From Natrinema salaciae (GTDB taxonomy: Archaea > Halobacteriota > Halobacteria > Halobacteriales > Natrialbaceae): a stretch of 64,000 bases of DNA. The translations under genes were made by a program, and so were the position numbers. The notes beneath the pieces were generated by a model. It was not told where the DNA came from. It saw only the letters and a program-made list of their open reading frames with translations, and did no database searches. How positions within the stretch are numbered: the first letter of the stretch is position 1; each line of letters starts with the position of its first letter. The stretch spans positions 182,835 to 246,834 of the forward strand of contig NZ_FOFD01000002.1 of the NCBI RefSeq assembly GCF_900110865.1, in the 5' to 3' direction. Below are positions 23,680-32,191 of the stretch, in pieces.

Positions 23680-25794
23680 CTACGTCACCCGCACCTCTTT
23701 GTTCGTCTTCGGCTCGTAGGCGTCACCTTTCTGTTTCAATTTCTCGATCTCGTGTTTCGCTTTCTCTTGCGAGATCCCTTGCTCCTCCAGTCTCTCGTAG
23801 ACGTCTTCGTAGGGGACGCCACCAGCTTTGCCGGCCTGCATTTCTCGGATGACCGCTTTGACGTTCTTGACACGGTCCTGTTGAGGCTTCGAGGCGTTCA
23901 CCTCGACAATGTCGGCGTCGAACTCGCCGTCTTCGTTCATCCCGTAGTCCTGGAGGGACTCGCCGACCAGCCGCTTGGCGCGTTGGATGTCCTCCTCTTG
24001 GATCCACTGTGAGAGCCGTGCTCGAGCGCTCGCTTCGGCCAACCGGTGCATATCCTGGAGTTTCCGCAGCGTGATTGGGACCGGAGCGTCCTCGTCGTAG
24101 CCGTTGACGGCACGCATTCGGACGTACGCATCGCGGAGCTTATTCCGCTCCTCTTCAGTACGGAATCGCGGGTCTGGGAGTTGTCGCGCGTAGGCAACGT
24201 ACTTCCGGAGGAGATCGTGATCGATGATACGATCGTCGTCATCGGTGTAACTCTCTTCACCGGCCCGCTTCGCTTTCGCCGCCTCTTTCGTCTCGAGGAC
24301 GTGTTCTGCCTTCTCTCGGTCCGTCTCTTCATCCGGGATGTCCTGCAGTTTGAAGATAAGCGCGAACCGTGAGAGGAGCGTCTCGCTCAGGTCGATCTGT
24401 TCGCTGTCGGCGACGTAGTCGTCCCACCGGGAGTGTTTGGGGTTGCCGCCGGCGAATACCGACGTCTCCGCGGGGAGTGTCGTGTTGATCCCCGCCTTAT
24501 TGACATCGACTTTCATGTCGGCCATCGCACCGTGCATCGAGTCCTGGACGTCTTCGCGAACCTTGTCGATCTCATCGATAGATGCGAGGCCGTTGTTCGC
24601 CTGGACGAGCGCGCCGGCGTCGAGCGTCCACTCGCCGTCCGCCCAGTCGTCCTGTTTCGCCGTCGCGGTCATCCCCGCCTCTGTTGCACCTTTGCCGTTC
24701 GCGAAGACCGATCGCGGTGCGATCAGGTTGGCCTCCCGGAGGAGTGTCGACTTCCCCGTGGAGGCGTCGCCGATCAGCAGCATGTGGAAGACGCCCCGGA
24801 CCTCCCGACCGTTGTCGAGTTCGACAGTCGCGCCACCGATCAACATCAGGAAGAGCCCCTCCTTGATGAGGTCGTACTTCTCGCCGGTCAGGTCGGGTGC
24901 GATACTGCCGAGGATGGCCTCGAACAGCGGGCCGTACTCGCCGTTGACGATCGCTTCGATCTGCTGTTTGTCCTCCTCGGTGATCTCGAGGTCCTCGAAG
25001 TCCGTATCGGAGATCTCGATGTGGTGGCCCTTGAGGTAGGGCTTAAACCGGTTGCTCTTCTTGTTGTTCGAGCCGTCCTGCTTGAGGCGGAGGCGACCGG
25101 TGACGTCGACGCGATCACCAGGCTCGGCCTGATCGGTGAGATCGTCCTCGAGGGCGACGTCGATCTTCGTCCCCTCGCCACCGGCAACGACCTCCGGCGG
25201 CTCGGCCAGTCGAAGCAGCTGGGCGTCGACGAACTCTGACTGATCGAAGTTGATTTGGAACGGACCCTGCCGTTCACAGCCCTGGCATTCGTGAGGCTCT
25301 TGGAAGTCGTCGGCCGTACCAGACTGCGGGACTCGGTTGAGCGAGCCACAGAGCTGGCATTCGAAGGCCGCATCCTCGATCTTCGGATCGACGTCGGTCG
25401 CCTTCTCGACCTGGCCCTCGATCGTGAGGAACGGTTCCTTGTTGTGACGCTTCGTCGGAGAGAACCAACCCGGGTAGTACGAGTCGGTCTCGTTCAGATT
25501 GTACACGCGGACGTGAGCGTTCCCGAGTGAGACGTCGATCGGGAGGTCGTACAATCGGAGTGCCTCTTCGGCATAGCGCTGGAACTGCTCAGGCTTGGCG
25601 AGGTAGTCATCTGCGAGGTCGGGATCGAACCGGAAGAGATCCTCCCAGTCGACCTCGAGGGACCGCTGCTCGTTCGGGTAGTGCTGGGCGAGCGTGCGGA
25701 TCTCCTCGCCATAGTAGCCGCGGAAGAACTCCTGGAAGGCTTCCACGAGTTCCGCGTTTGCAGCGTCTTTCGCGGCCGACATTACGCGATCCAC
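23680..25794 (-). CDS. mcm: Viral MCM replicative helicase
   Basis: The product is 704 aa, full length for archaeal MCM. The N-terminal domain (residues 1-265) holds a zinc site C146-x2-C149 ... C170-x2-C173 and the OB fold. The AAA+ domain has Walker A GDASTGKS (342-349), Walker B ASIDEID (404-410), sensor 1 GGNP (449-452) and arginine finger LLSRF (R476). The C-terminus is a winged helix (residues about 630-704). No intein is present. ATG 25794 and ATG 25782 are both possible starts. Sequence differs from the host type (GDPGTGKS), as in MCMs of viruses such as BJ1, from memory. Confidence 0.92.
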   Translation of the reverse strand: MDRVMSAAKDAANAELVEAFQEFFRGYYGEEIRTLAQHYPNEQRSLEVDWEDLFRFDPDLADDYLAKPEQFQRYAEEALRLYDLPIDVSLGNAHVRVYNLNETDSYYPGWFSPTKRHNKEPFLTIEGQVEKATDVDPKIEDAAFECQLCGSLNRVPQSGTADDFQEPHECQGCERQGPFQINFDQSEFVDAQLLRLAEPPEVVAGGEGTKIDVALEDDLTDQAEPGDRVDVTGRLRLKQDGSNNKKSNRFKPYLKGHHIEISDTDFEDLEITEEDKQQIEAIVNGEYGPLFEAILGSIAPDLTGEKYDLIKEGLFLMLIGGATVELDNGREVRGVFHMLLIGDASTGKSTLLREANLIAPRSVFANGKGATEAGMTATAKQDDWADGEWTLDAGALVQANNGLASIDEIDKVREDVQDSMHGAMADMKVDVNKAGINTTLPAETSVFAGGNPKHSRWDDYVADSEQIDLSETLLSRFALIFKLQDIPDEETDREKAEHVLETKEAAKAKRAGEESYTDDDDRIIDHDLLRKYVAYARQLPDPRFRTEEERNKLRDAYVRMRAVNGYDEDAPVPITLRKLQDMHRLAEASARARLSQWIQEEDIQRAKRLVGESLQDYGMNEDGEFDADIVEVNASKPQQDRVKNVKAVIREMQAGKAGGVPYEDVYERLEEQGISQEKAKHEIEKLKQKGDAYEPKTNKEVRVT

Positions 25795-26038
25795 CTCCGT
25801 TGGACCGGTGTTGTGGAGGTGTGTAGACTACACAACACCGATCGAGAGGTGTTGCGTCGTTCGAATGCGAGCGATGCGAGCGATGTGCGAGCGTACCGAT
25901 GACTAACCGACATTTGCTTTCTTGAATTACTTCAGGGGATTTTCTCCCAGTACAACCGTCCTTGTACTTAGGACGGTCCTGGGGGCGGCGGCCCCCCCAT
26001 GAGGTGTTGTGTAACCGCAACACCTCCGCAACAGGTGT
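25795..26038. other. Candidate provirus replication origin (iterons and hairpins)
   Basis: This gene-free 244-bp region lies directly upstream of mcm. It holds CGGTGTTGTG (25806-25815) facing CACAACACCG (25831-25840), AGGTGTTG at 25847, GCGAGCGAT twice in tandem (25867-25884), and ACCGTCCT-7-AGGACGGT (25955-25977). It also holds GGGGGC-4-GCCCCC (25981-25996) and GAGGTGTTG-8-CAACACCTC (26001-26026). A further ACAACACC lies at 26047, inside the next gene. The repeated GGTGTTG core in both directions is what initiator-binding sites look like. It could also serve as operator for mcm. No canonical haloarchaeal ORB is seen. Confidence 0.6.
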
Positions 26039-26635
26039 TCACCCGGACAACACCCCCTCGTGGATCCGGACACCGGCGACCGTCTCTGGGAGCTCGGTCG
26101 GCGACTTCACGATCAGCCTCGTGTTCCTCGAGCTCGAGCGTGGCTCTTTCTCGAACCGGCAGACGTTCTTGTCGTCAACTAACTCCTCGGCCTTCTTCAT
26201 GACGTCGTAGGTGTTCGTCCGGTGAATCTCCACGTCGGCAGCCTCGAGGACGTCCTGAATGCGGTTGCCGTCATACTCCTCGCGACCAGTTGTTCCGCTG
26301 GTGACTCTCGCTGCATGTTTGAGGACGATTGCGGCCTGTCGATCTCGCTTCGCCGCGGTCTTCCGGGCAACGTCCTGGTAGAACTCTGCTGCTCGGTTCA
26401 TCTTGTCAACCTGATCGCGGAGTTCGACCACGCGCTGTCGAAGCTGTTCATTCTCCTCCTCGAGGGCGTCGACGCGATCGACAGCTCGCTGGGCGGCCTC
26501 GACGGGACCGCACTCGGTCGGGTCAATCTCGTCGCCGGCAAGCCCATAGATGAGCTTCCGGAACGCCATCTGGTTCGTGCCATCCTCGTCGAGCGCTTCG
26601 TCGGCACGGCGGGCTTCGGCGTACTCGTCGCTCAT
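26039..26635 (-). CDS. Coiled-coil / winged-helix protein beside the origin
   Basis: The product is 198 aa. Residues 30-100 form a helical and coiled-coil section (RVDALEEENEQLRQRVVELRDQVDKM). Residues about 105-198 look like a winged helix (GNRIQDVLEAADVEIHRTNTYDVMKKAEEL, then RLIVKSPTEL). It overlaps the preceding gene by four bases (ATGA). Location beside the iteron region makes it a candidate initiator or partition-type DNA binder. No family recognised with confidence. Confidence 0.5.
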   Translation of the reverse strand: MSDEYAEARRADEALDEDGTNQMAFRKLIYGLAGDEIDPTECGPVEAAQRAVDRVDALEEENEQLRQRVVELRDQVDKMNRAAEFYQDVARKTAAKRDRQAAIVLKHAARVTSGTTGREEYDGNRIQDVLEAADVEIHRTNTYDVMKKAEELVDDKNVCRFEKEPRSSSRNTRLIVKSPTELPETVAGVRIHEGVLSG

Positions 26636-26976
26636 GCGCGATCACCGTCTGGGTCGTAGCAGATCTCTCCGACGCCGGCGATATCGAAATCGGGGCCGGC
26701 GACCAGACCCTGAACGCGCTTTTTCAGCGTGCTATCGGACCCGATGTCGGTGTGGCGTCGGTACAGTCGGCGAAGCTCGACGATCTTGACCGGTTCTCCC
26801 GGCTCAAGGTGCTCGATGACAGCTCTGTCGCGGTCGTCGTACTCGGCGGCCTCGTCGGTGGAGTCTTCGCCAGCCTCGAGCTCGGCGACGCGTCCCTTGA
26901 GGTCCTGAACTTCGGCCAGCGCTTGCTGGGCGACCTCAAGGGCGTCCTCCGGGCGGGCGTCCGGTCCCTCAGACAC
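26632..26976 (-). CDS. Coiled-coil / helix-turn-helix protein
   Basis: The product is 114 aa. A coiled coil (residues 12-40, EVAQQALAEVQDLKGRVAELEAG) is joined to a small helix-turn-helix domain (RAVIEHLEPGEPVKIVELRRLYRRHTDIGSDSTLKKRVQGLV). The layout mirrors its downstream neighbour, and the two may heterodimerise. It is expressed from the promoter at about 27.15 kb as the second gene of the operon. The function is unknown; DNA binding is inferred. Confidence 0.5.
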   Translation of the reverse strand: MSEGPDARPEDALEVAQQALAEVQDLKGRVAELEAGEDSTDEAAEYDDRDRAVIEHLEPGEPVKIVELRRLYRRHTDIGSDSTLKKRVQGLVAGPDFDIAGVGEICYDPDGDRA

Positions 26977-27121
26977 GGCGGACCACCATGTATCCCGTCG
27001 CGCAGCAATCGCAGACCGTCAGCTCACCATGCTTGGGGTGATCGATCACGACGTCGGCGTCGTCGGTGCAGCCGAGGGACCCGCAGAACGGGCCGAACTC
27101 GTCGTCAGTCGCGGAGCTCAC
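26969..27121 (-). CDS. First gene of the provirus operon: 50-aa zinc ribbon
   Basis: The product is 50 aa starting at GTG 27121: FCGSLGC near residue 12 and VCDCC near residue 37, a two-knuckle zinc ribbon. The TATA-like GGTATATC lies about 28 bases before the GTG, as expected for a leaderless start. A purine-rich GGAGGTG sits between them. It overlaps the next gene by eight bases. It is the most promoter-proximal gene, so it is the earliest expressed. Confidence 0.6.
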   Translation of the reverse strand: MSSATDDEFGPFCGSLGCTDDADVVIDHPKHGELTVCDCCATGYMVVRRV

Positions 27122-27146
27122 GCCACGACACCTCCTGGCGAAGTTG

Positions 27147-27166
27147 ATATACCAGTAGATGGTATA
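27147..27166 (-). promoter_or_regulatory. Provirus main promoter with operator palindrome
   Basis: TATACCA-5 bases-TGGTATA (27148-27166) is a perfect 7-bp inverted repeat. It includes the TATA-like element that drives the leftward operon from 27121. A repressor bound here would block TBP, a simple switch for keeping the element silent. The repeat and spacing are visible; the repressor is not identified (the winged-helix protein at 22733-22969 is one candidate). Confidence 0.5.
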
Positions 27167-27211
27167 CTAACTGACGGGAGTCGATTCTCCGAAATTTTGC
27201 GCTTACGAGCG

Positions 27212-28111
27212 TTAGCTTCGCCGTTTACCCGTGAAAGCGAAGACCGTGTTCGCCGTGTCGACGCCGCTGGTTGCGACGATGTAGCCCCGGTCACTCGCTC
27301 CATTCGGCAGGACAGCCAACACTGCGACGGCCGCGATCGCGGCCGAGATCCCCGGAATGTAGCCCACGATGGCACCCGCGAGCGCGCCGGCGACCGCCGT
27401 CGCGGCGACAGCCCGCCGGGACGTCCTGATCGCATCGCCGTCCTGTGTCGGAACCCCGCCGCCGCACATCGCGTCGATCAACACCGGTGCACCGAACAGA
27501 CCGGCGAAAAGGGGCGCGAGAACCCCACCCGCCTCGAGCGGGGCGTCGACCGAGAGATCGAGTGTGAGCGCGCCGAGTCCGGCGGCGAGTGCGAACGAGA
27601 GCAGGCCGCCGACTCGCCCGCGCCACGTGTGTTCCGACGCGACCAGCGCGACCACCACCATCGCGAGGACGATCGAGAGATGCGCCCGGATCGTCGGATA
27701 CGCAGCCGTCACGACCCAGGTCACGGGGACGGCAAGCGGCACCGCCGCGAGCACGGCGAGGAGACTCCCGAGCGCGGAGAGTCGAATCGCCTCGTATCCA
27801 CGGCCCTCGAGAATCATACGATGGCCGGGAAGGGCAGTAACGGCCATCTCCGCGTCGGGCACGCCGAGCGCCATCGCGGGCACGGCGTTGAGGAACGTGT
27901 GGACGACGCCGGCCGCGAGCATCGCACAGCCGACGAACAACGGCGGCCCGGGGACCGACGGCGCGACTCCCGCCAACAGGAACGCGAAATTGTTCGCGTG
28001 CAGCCCCGGCACGAGTCCGCTGCAACTCCCGAGAAGCGACCCGGCGAGCACCCACGCGAGAAACTGGAGCACCAGTGCCGGCTCGGTGACGATCTCGACT
28101 GGGGCGACCAT
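27212..28111 (-). pseudogene. TctA-family transporter truncated by the provirus
   Basis: The frame encodes 299 aa with at least seven membrane segments and typical TctA-like signatures: GLVPGLHANNFAF near residue 35, FLNAVPAMALGVPDAE, GAPVLIDAMCGGG and GAIVGYIPGISAAIAA. Archaeal members of this family are about 400 aa. Here the frame resembles the family as far as GVDTANTVFAF and then ends after TGKRRS. About 100 C-terminal residues with more membrane segments are missing. The likely start is ATG 28111, 25 bases after GGGTTTATACCC. The simplest reading is insertion of the provirus into this gene; the rest should lie beyond its left end. Confidence 0.75.
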
Positions 28112-28276
28112 CGACGGCTCTGGCCGCGTACTCGGGTATAAACCCTCGAATCGCACGGCACTGCTCGAGACGGTGGCTGCTCGGTTCTCCGCGCGGCAGT
28201 GTCGTCACTCGCAGTCACGCGTCGAAAGAAAAATCGGGATTGCAACTCGTCGAAACCGGATCGACGCGAGCGAGAC

Positions 28277-28621
28277 TTACCCGAAGAGTTCGCCGAGACC
28301 CTCGCCGTCGGCCTCGTCGTCTTCGTCGTCGTCGTCCGTCGTGTCCGGCACGTCGCTGGTCTCTTCGACCTCTTCGTCCTCGTCCTCGTCGGCAGCGGCC
28401 TCGCCACCCGCGGCACCGCCTGCGGCGGCTCCGCCAGCGGGGACGGCGGCGGCCTCGGAGACTGCCTCGTCGATGTCGACGTCCTCGAGCGCGGCGACGA
28501 GCGCCTTGACGCGGGACTCTTCGACGTCGACGCCGGCAGCGTCGAGCACGTTCGTCAGGTTGTCTTCGTTGATCTCTTCGTCCGATTCGTTCAGGATGAG
28601 TGCAGCGTATACGTATTCCAT
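28277..28621 (-). CDS. rpl12: 50S ribosomal protein L12 (P1/L12e)
   Basis: The product is 114 aa and lies third in an L1-L10-L12 run. It has the archaeal stalk layout: helical N-terminal dimerisation domain ([22 protein letters not shown], residues 1-60), Ala/Gly hinge (residues 60-75), acidic stretch, and a C-terminal tail that ends in GLGELFG, which recruits translation factors. The DNA is rich in GAC/GAG runs encoding the acidic section. The stop lies about 165 bases from the broken transporter. Confidence 0.97.
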   Translation of the reverse strand: MEYVYAALILNESDEEINEDNLTNVLDAAGVDVEESRVKALVAALEDVDIDEAVSEAAAVPAGGAAAGGAAGGEAAADEDEDEEVEETSDVPDTTDDDDEDDEADGEGLGELFG

Positions 28622-28648
28622 TGTTGGATCCTCCGTTGGTAGTTGTGG

Positions 28649-29686
28649 TTAGCCGAACATCTCGCCGAGACCGGCCGCGCCGTCGCCGTCGTCTTCGTCG
28701 TCGTCATCGTCGTCCTCGGCGTCTTCGGTCTCGGTCTCGTCTTCGGTCTGCTCGTCTGCCGATTCGTCCTCGGCCGCCGCCGGTTCGGCGGCCGCCTCGA
28801 CGTCCTGAAGCTCCTCAGGCAGGGCCTCCTCGTCGTCGATCTGGGCCGCGAGCGCACGCAGCTGTGCGTCGGCCTTGGTCACGAGGTCGGGCATCAGGTC
28901 TTCGTCCTCGATCGCTGCCTGCAGGCCGAGGCTCTTTGCCTCGCCCGTGGCCTTGGCGATGAGGGTCGGGGCCGTCGACGCGGTCGGGAAGCTCGCGTTG
29001 AGCGAGAGGTTCCGAGCGCGGGCGGCGGCCGTCGACACGTCGCTCCGGTAGGCGTCGACGTCGATGTCGAGGTCCTCCGGGTCGAAGAGCACGCCGTCAG
29101 CGATGACGGCGCGGAGGTCGAGACCGACCTCCTTGGGCTCGATACCGAGTTCGTTGAGGACGTTCGACAGATCGGCGGAGACCTCCTCGCCGGCCTCGAG
29201 GACCGTCGAGTCCTCCATGACCTGGATCGAACCCTCTTCGATGCGCGCGTTCGCGCCGATGCTCTGTAGCTCGCCGACGAACGGCCCCGGGTCGACACCG
29301 GTGTCCCCTTCGGGGATGACGATGTCGTTCGGGGCGACCTCGCCCTCGTTGATCGGAGCGGGCGTCTTCGACGCCTCGAGCTCCTTGTACAGCGAGAACG
29401 GGTTCTCGTCGGTCGCGATGATCCCGACCTGCCCCTCGATGTGGTCGACGAGGTCGCCGAATCCGGCGTCCTCGAGGGCACGAGTCTGCAGGGTGTTGCG
29501 GCTGACGCGCAACACGGCGGTCCCGTACAGGTCGCGGCGCATGTCCTGAAGCTGCTTCGAGGGAATGCCGGCGATGCCGACGACGCCGACGCTCTCGTAC
29601 TCGTCGATAATTTGTTCGAGTTCGTCGACTTCCTCTTTCTTCCACTGGGGAAGGTTCTCGGTTTTGCGTTCAGCCTGTGCGCTCAT
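28649..29686 (-). CDS. rpl10: 50S ribosomal protein L10 (P0)
   Basis: The product is 345 aa, the usual length of archaeal P0. The N-terminal rRNA-binding domain ([33 protein letters not shown]) is followed by the archaeal insertion (residues 100-190), then the helical spine that binds several L12 dimers (residues 205-285). It ends in the same acidic tail as L12 (GLGEMFG). The gene starts one base from the end of the L1 gene. Confidence 0.97.
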   Translation of the reverse strand: MSAQAERKTENLPQWKKEEVDELEQIIDEYESVGVVGIAGIPSKQLQDMRRDLYGTAVLRVSRNTLQTRALEDAGFGDLVDHIEGQVGIIATDENPFSLYKELEASKTPAPINEGEVAPNDIVIPEGDTGVDPGPFVGELQSIGANARIEEGSIQVMEDSTVLEAGEEVSADLSNVLNELGIEPKEVGLDLRAVIADGVLFDPEDLDIDVDAYRSDVSTAAARARNLSLNASFPTASTAPTLIAKATGEAKSLGLQAAIEDEDLMPDLVTKADAQLRALAAQIDDEEALPEELQDVEAAAEPAAAEDESADEQTEDETETEDAEDDDDDDEDDGDGAAGLGEMFG

Positions 29687-29687
29687 T

Positions 29688-30320
29688 CTAGGCCACCTCC
29701 ACGGACGGCCCCATCGTCGTCTTCACGTAGACGGCGTCGATGTTCTGGGGGCCCTTCTCGAGGTCAGCGTGCAGGCGACGCAGGATGACGTCGATGTTGT
29801 CGGAGATGTCTTCGGCATCCATGTCTTCGGCGCCGACGAGAGTGTGGAACGTTCGTCGGTCGCCGGAGCGAAGCTGCACGGTGTTTTTGAGCCGGTTGAC
29901 GGTTTCGACGACGTCGTCGTCGGGCGAGAGCGGGTCCGGCATTTTTCCTCGGGGACCGAGAATGGTACCCAGATGCCGGGCGATGTCTTGCATCATCGCC
30001 TCTTCGGCGATGAAGAAGTCCGTCTCGTCGGCCATGTCCTTGGCGTCGTCGTCGTCCAGATCGGCCACGTCGTCCACCGAAAGGACCTCGTCCGCCGCCT
30101 CTTCGGCGCGGACTGCGGTCTCTCCTTCGGCGATGACGACGATACGGGTCTCCTGGCCGGTTCCGGACGGCAGGACGATAGACTCGTCAACGCGGTTCGA
30201 CGGTTCGTTCAGGTCTAAGTCGCGCAGATTGATCGCGAGGTCGACCGTCTCGGTAAAGTTCCGATCGGGCGAATCCTCGAGTGCGCGCGCTACTGCTGTT
30301 TCAATATCCGAATCTGCCAT
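29688..30320 (-). CDS. rpl1: 50S ribosomal protein L1
   Basis: The product is 210 aa. It has the two-domain L1 form: domain I contains [18 protein letters not shown] and the C-terminal [31 protein letters not shown]; domain II has the central [14 protein letters not shown] loop. L1 binds the L1 stalk of 23S rRNA and, in archaea and bacteria, represses its own operon by binding the mRNA. This fits the hairpin in the leader at 30364-30384. It is the first gene of the L1-L10-L12 operon. Confidence 0.97.
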   Translation of the reverse strand: MADSDIETAVARALEDSPDRNFTETVDLAINLRDLDLNEPSNRVDESIVLPSGTGQETRIVVIAEGETAVRAEEAADEVLSVDDVADLDDDDAKDMADETDFFIAEEAMMQDIARHLGTILGPRGKMPDPLSPDDDVVETVNRLKNTVQLRSGDRRTFHTLVGAEDMDAEDISDNIDVILRRLHADLEKGPQNIDAVYVKTTMGPSVEVA

Positions 30321-30363
30321 CGTTCACCTCCGTAGTACGCAGGGTCTGCTCCTACGGGTCAGT

Positions 30364-30417
30364 GAAACAGGCGATGCCTGTCTCCCTTGAACCAAGAGCC
30401 ATGCCGGACTTAAACCC
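30364..30417 (-). promoter_or_regulatory. L1 operon promoter and leader hairpin (possible L1 autoregulation site)
   Basis: On the minus strand GGGTTTAAGT (about 30408-30417) is a TATA element. Transcription should start near 30387, giving a leader of about 67 bases before the L1 ATG (30320). The leader begins with GAGACAGGC-ATC-GCCTGTTTC (30384-30364), a 9-bp stem (one G-U) with a three-base loop. The bases after it (ACUGA, then CCC) can pair their CCC with upstream GG, leaving an asymmetric internal loop. L1-binding leaders with such a loop are known for halobacterial and methanococcal L1 mRNAs. Confidence 0.6.
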
Positions 30418-30674
30418 GTCGAACTGCCCGCACGGTCGTCTGACGGTCGTGTTCGGTCCCGTTACCGAGACGCGGCCGCGTGGACCGCGCCTCGCTCGTC
30501 GTCAGCGCCCGTTCTCGTTCGAGACCATGCCACAGCGCCGAATTGGCCTGCGGCGGCGGCTTTATTCCTCGACACAACACGATACTTTCCGGGCGAATCC
30601 GTTCATAATAATCGAAAGTTCTATAATCCGTGCCAATGTACCATGGATGTATGGGGCCATTAGAGTTATATACT

Positions 30675-31259
30675 ATGGATGGGGGAACAGCGCTCGGTTC
30701 GGTCGTCGCGCTGGCGGGCTACAGCAGTTATCTCGAGGCGTACCGGTCGCTCGGGCCGCTCGTTCGGGCGGGAGTCCAATTTGCCGGAACCCTGCTCGCT
30801 GCGATGGTCGTGCTCGGGTTAGTCCAGAGTTACGGCACGCGAGCGGTGGCGAAGTCACGCCGCAGTCCCGTCATCTCGATGTGCATCGGGATACCGAGCC
30901 TGCTCGTGGTCGGTGGACTCGCGAGCACGGGACTCGTCATCTCCGACTCGAGCATTGGGGTATTCTTCGGGATTCCGCTGGTCGTTCTCGGCGCGACGAC
31001 GCTCCCCGCGGCGACGGCGATCGGCGTCGTCGCGATCGGGCGTACCGTTGCGTCCCGGCTCGGTGACGATCGACTCGTCGTCGGACTCCTCGTCGGCGTT
31101 GTCTGCAGCGGGCTCGCCGGACTGTCGGTTCCAGCGACCGTCGCCTTCGCCGGCCTCGCCGCGACGCTCGGGCTCGGCGGGAGCGTCCGGATTCTGTTCG
31201 CCGGTGCCGGAACGGCGCGTCCCGACGAACGGACCGTTCCACCCGCGAACAAGATCTGA
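30675..31259 (+). CDS. Polytopic membrane protein of unknown function
   Basis: The product is 194 aa from ATG 30675; upstream in-frame ATGs at 30636 and 30651 are possible. Four to five hydrophobic helices alternate with short charged loops (RAVAKSRRSP, SRLGDDR). An AT-rich promoter (TTCTATAATCC) lies around 30612-30622, so a short leader is expected. It is divergent from the L1 operon. Similar unnamed membrane proteins are common in haloarchaea. The function is unknown. Confidence 0.6.
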   Translation: MDGGTALGSVVALAGYSSYLEAYRSLGPLVRAGVQFAGTLLAAMVVLGLVQSYGTRAVAKSRRSPVISMCIGIPSLLVVGGLASTGLVISDSSIGVFFGIPLVVLGATTLPAATAIGVVAIGRTVASRLGDDRLVVGLLVGVVCSGLAGLSVPATVAFAGLAATLGLGGSVRILFAGAGTARPDERTVPPANKI

Positions 31260-31613
31260 CGGTTCCGAACCTCCGGCGCGCTCGTTTTCCGTTCGCTGCG
31301 TTCGTGTTCCGCTCGGTTCTGAACCCTCGGCTTCGTCCAGTCGTCGCGGTCCGCCGTGACTGCCGAACGTCGCCGTCACGTGCGGGAGAACGAGCCGACC
31401 AGTTCCGCTTGCGTTCGGCTGTGGCTCGACCGGTGACGCGTCTTCGTCGGGAGAATCCGAGGAAACGAGTACTGCGCCCGTTCGGCAGGTGCTGGCCTCG
31501 ATGAGCACACCGAAACGCTCGCTACCGCTCGCGTTTCGAGCGGTTGGGGAGGGCGTTTCGTGCCCAACGAGAAAAACGAAGAACGAAGCGCGTCGCGCTT
31601 CGAGCTGGCCTCG
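31260..31613. other. Gene-free region between a membrane protein and L11
   Basis: This 354-bp stretch follows two convergent genes. Long frames cross it on the minus strand, but they have low coding character (Arg/Ser-rich shadows). Apart from the local inverted pair AAACGCTCGctaccgCTCGCGTTT (31510-31533) and GAACGAAGCGCGTCGCGCTTCGA (31590-31612), I see no feature. The second repeat, GAAGCGCGtCGCGCTTC, is a strong hairpin just downstream of the L11 stop and may serve as its terminator. Confidence 0.45.
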
Positions 31614-32093
31614 TTATGCTTCGGCCAGCACGTCGTCGTACTCGCCGTCGTCGACTCGCTCCTTGAACTCGCGAGCGTCGTTGCCCTCGATGGTGACGCC
31701 CATCGAAGCGCAGGTGCCGACGACTTCCTTCGCGGCGTTGATCGTGTCGTAGGCGAGCAGGTCGGGGTGTTTCTGCTCGGCGATCTTCTTGACCTGATCG
31801 ACGGAGAGGTCGGCGACGAAGTCCTTCTGCGGCTCGCCGCTCCCGGTCTCGAAGCCGGCTTCGTCTTTGACCAGCGCCGCCGTCGGCGGGACACCGACGT
31901 CGATCTCGAAGGAGCCGTCGTCTTCGTAGTCGACGGTGACGGGGACTTCGGTCCCGTCGAACGCTTCGGTCTGATCGTTGATCTCCTGTACGACGGCCTG
32001 CACGTCGACGGGGGTCGGTCCGAGCTCGGGACCGAGCGGTGGGCCAGGGTTGGCCTGGCCACCCGGAACGAGCACTTCGATGGTTCCAGCCAT
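31614..32093 (-). CDS. rpl11: 50S ribosomal protein L11
   Basis: The product is 159 aa from ATG 32093 (MAGTIEVLVPGG); the ATG three codons further up is unlikely. It has the signature PGPPLGPELGPTPVD and the C-terminal rRNA-binding domain with VVGTCASMGVTIEG. L11 binds the GTPase-associated centre of 23S rRNA beside the L10-L12 stalk. Here L11 is transcribed separately from L1-L10-L12, as in other haloarchaea. A TATA element is not obvious within the short upstream gap. Confidence 0.97.
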   Translation of the reverse strand: MAGTIEVLVPGGQANPGPPLGPELGPTPVDVQAVVQEINDQTEAFDGTEVPVTVDYEDDGSFEIDVGVPPTAALVKDEAGFETGSGEPQKDFVADLSVDQVKKIAEQKHPDLLAYDTINAAKEVVGTCASMGVTIEGNDAREFKERVDDGEYDDVLAEA

Positions 32094-32191
32094 ACCCGTC
32101 ACAACCCGTGCGCGAGTTTTAAGGGTTGCTAATTCGGGTAGTTATCGCCTGTCACCGACTGACGCACGTTCCCGGAACCGGTCTCGAGCCG

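Larger units (their letters stand above)
1178..27240 (-). mobile_element. Head-tail provirus (Caudoviricetes-like), left end not resolved
   Basis: About 35 closely packed minus-strand genes run in the order replication, packaging, head, tail. Recognisable hallmarks are MCM helicase, both terminase subunits, portal, protease-scaffold, major capsid protein, gp10-like protein, tube protein, tail chaperones with frameshift site, tape measure and fibre. The right junction is placed at about 27.24 kb, where a TctA-type transporter frame stops resembling its family. No integrase, resolvase or att repeat is visible, so the left end may lie outside the window; the coordinates given are the minimum extent. 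All structural frames are open, so the element may be intact. Confidence 0.85.

Noticed and set aside
25981-25996. GGGGGC/GCCCCC hairpin as a simple terminator
   Set aside because: It lacks a following T-run and lies among GGTGTTG repeats upstream of mcm, so an origin or operator role fits better, though termination of the 26039 gene is not excluded.
1178-27240. Diversity-generating retroelement acting on the fibre
   Set aside because: No reverse transcriptase or template repeat was found, and the glycine-rich repeats are coding-level composition bias.
27029-28141. Long plus-strand frame opposite the truncated transporter
   Set aside because: Arg/Glu/His-rich with no domain; the minus frame has clear TctA motifs and membrane helices.
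30855-31508. Minus-strand frame over a membrane gene and the following gap
   Set aside because: Highly polar and Arg/Glu/Pro-rich without family features; it overlaps a plus-strand gene with good membrane helices.
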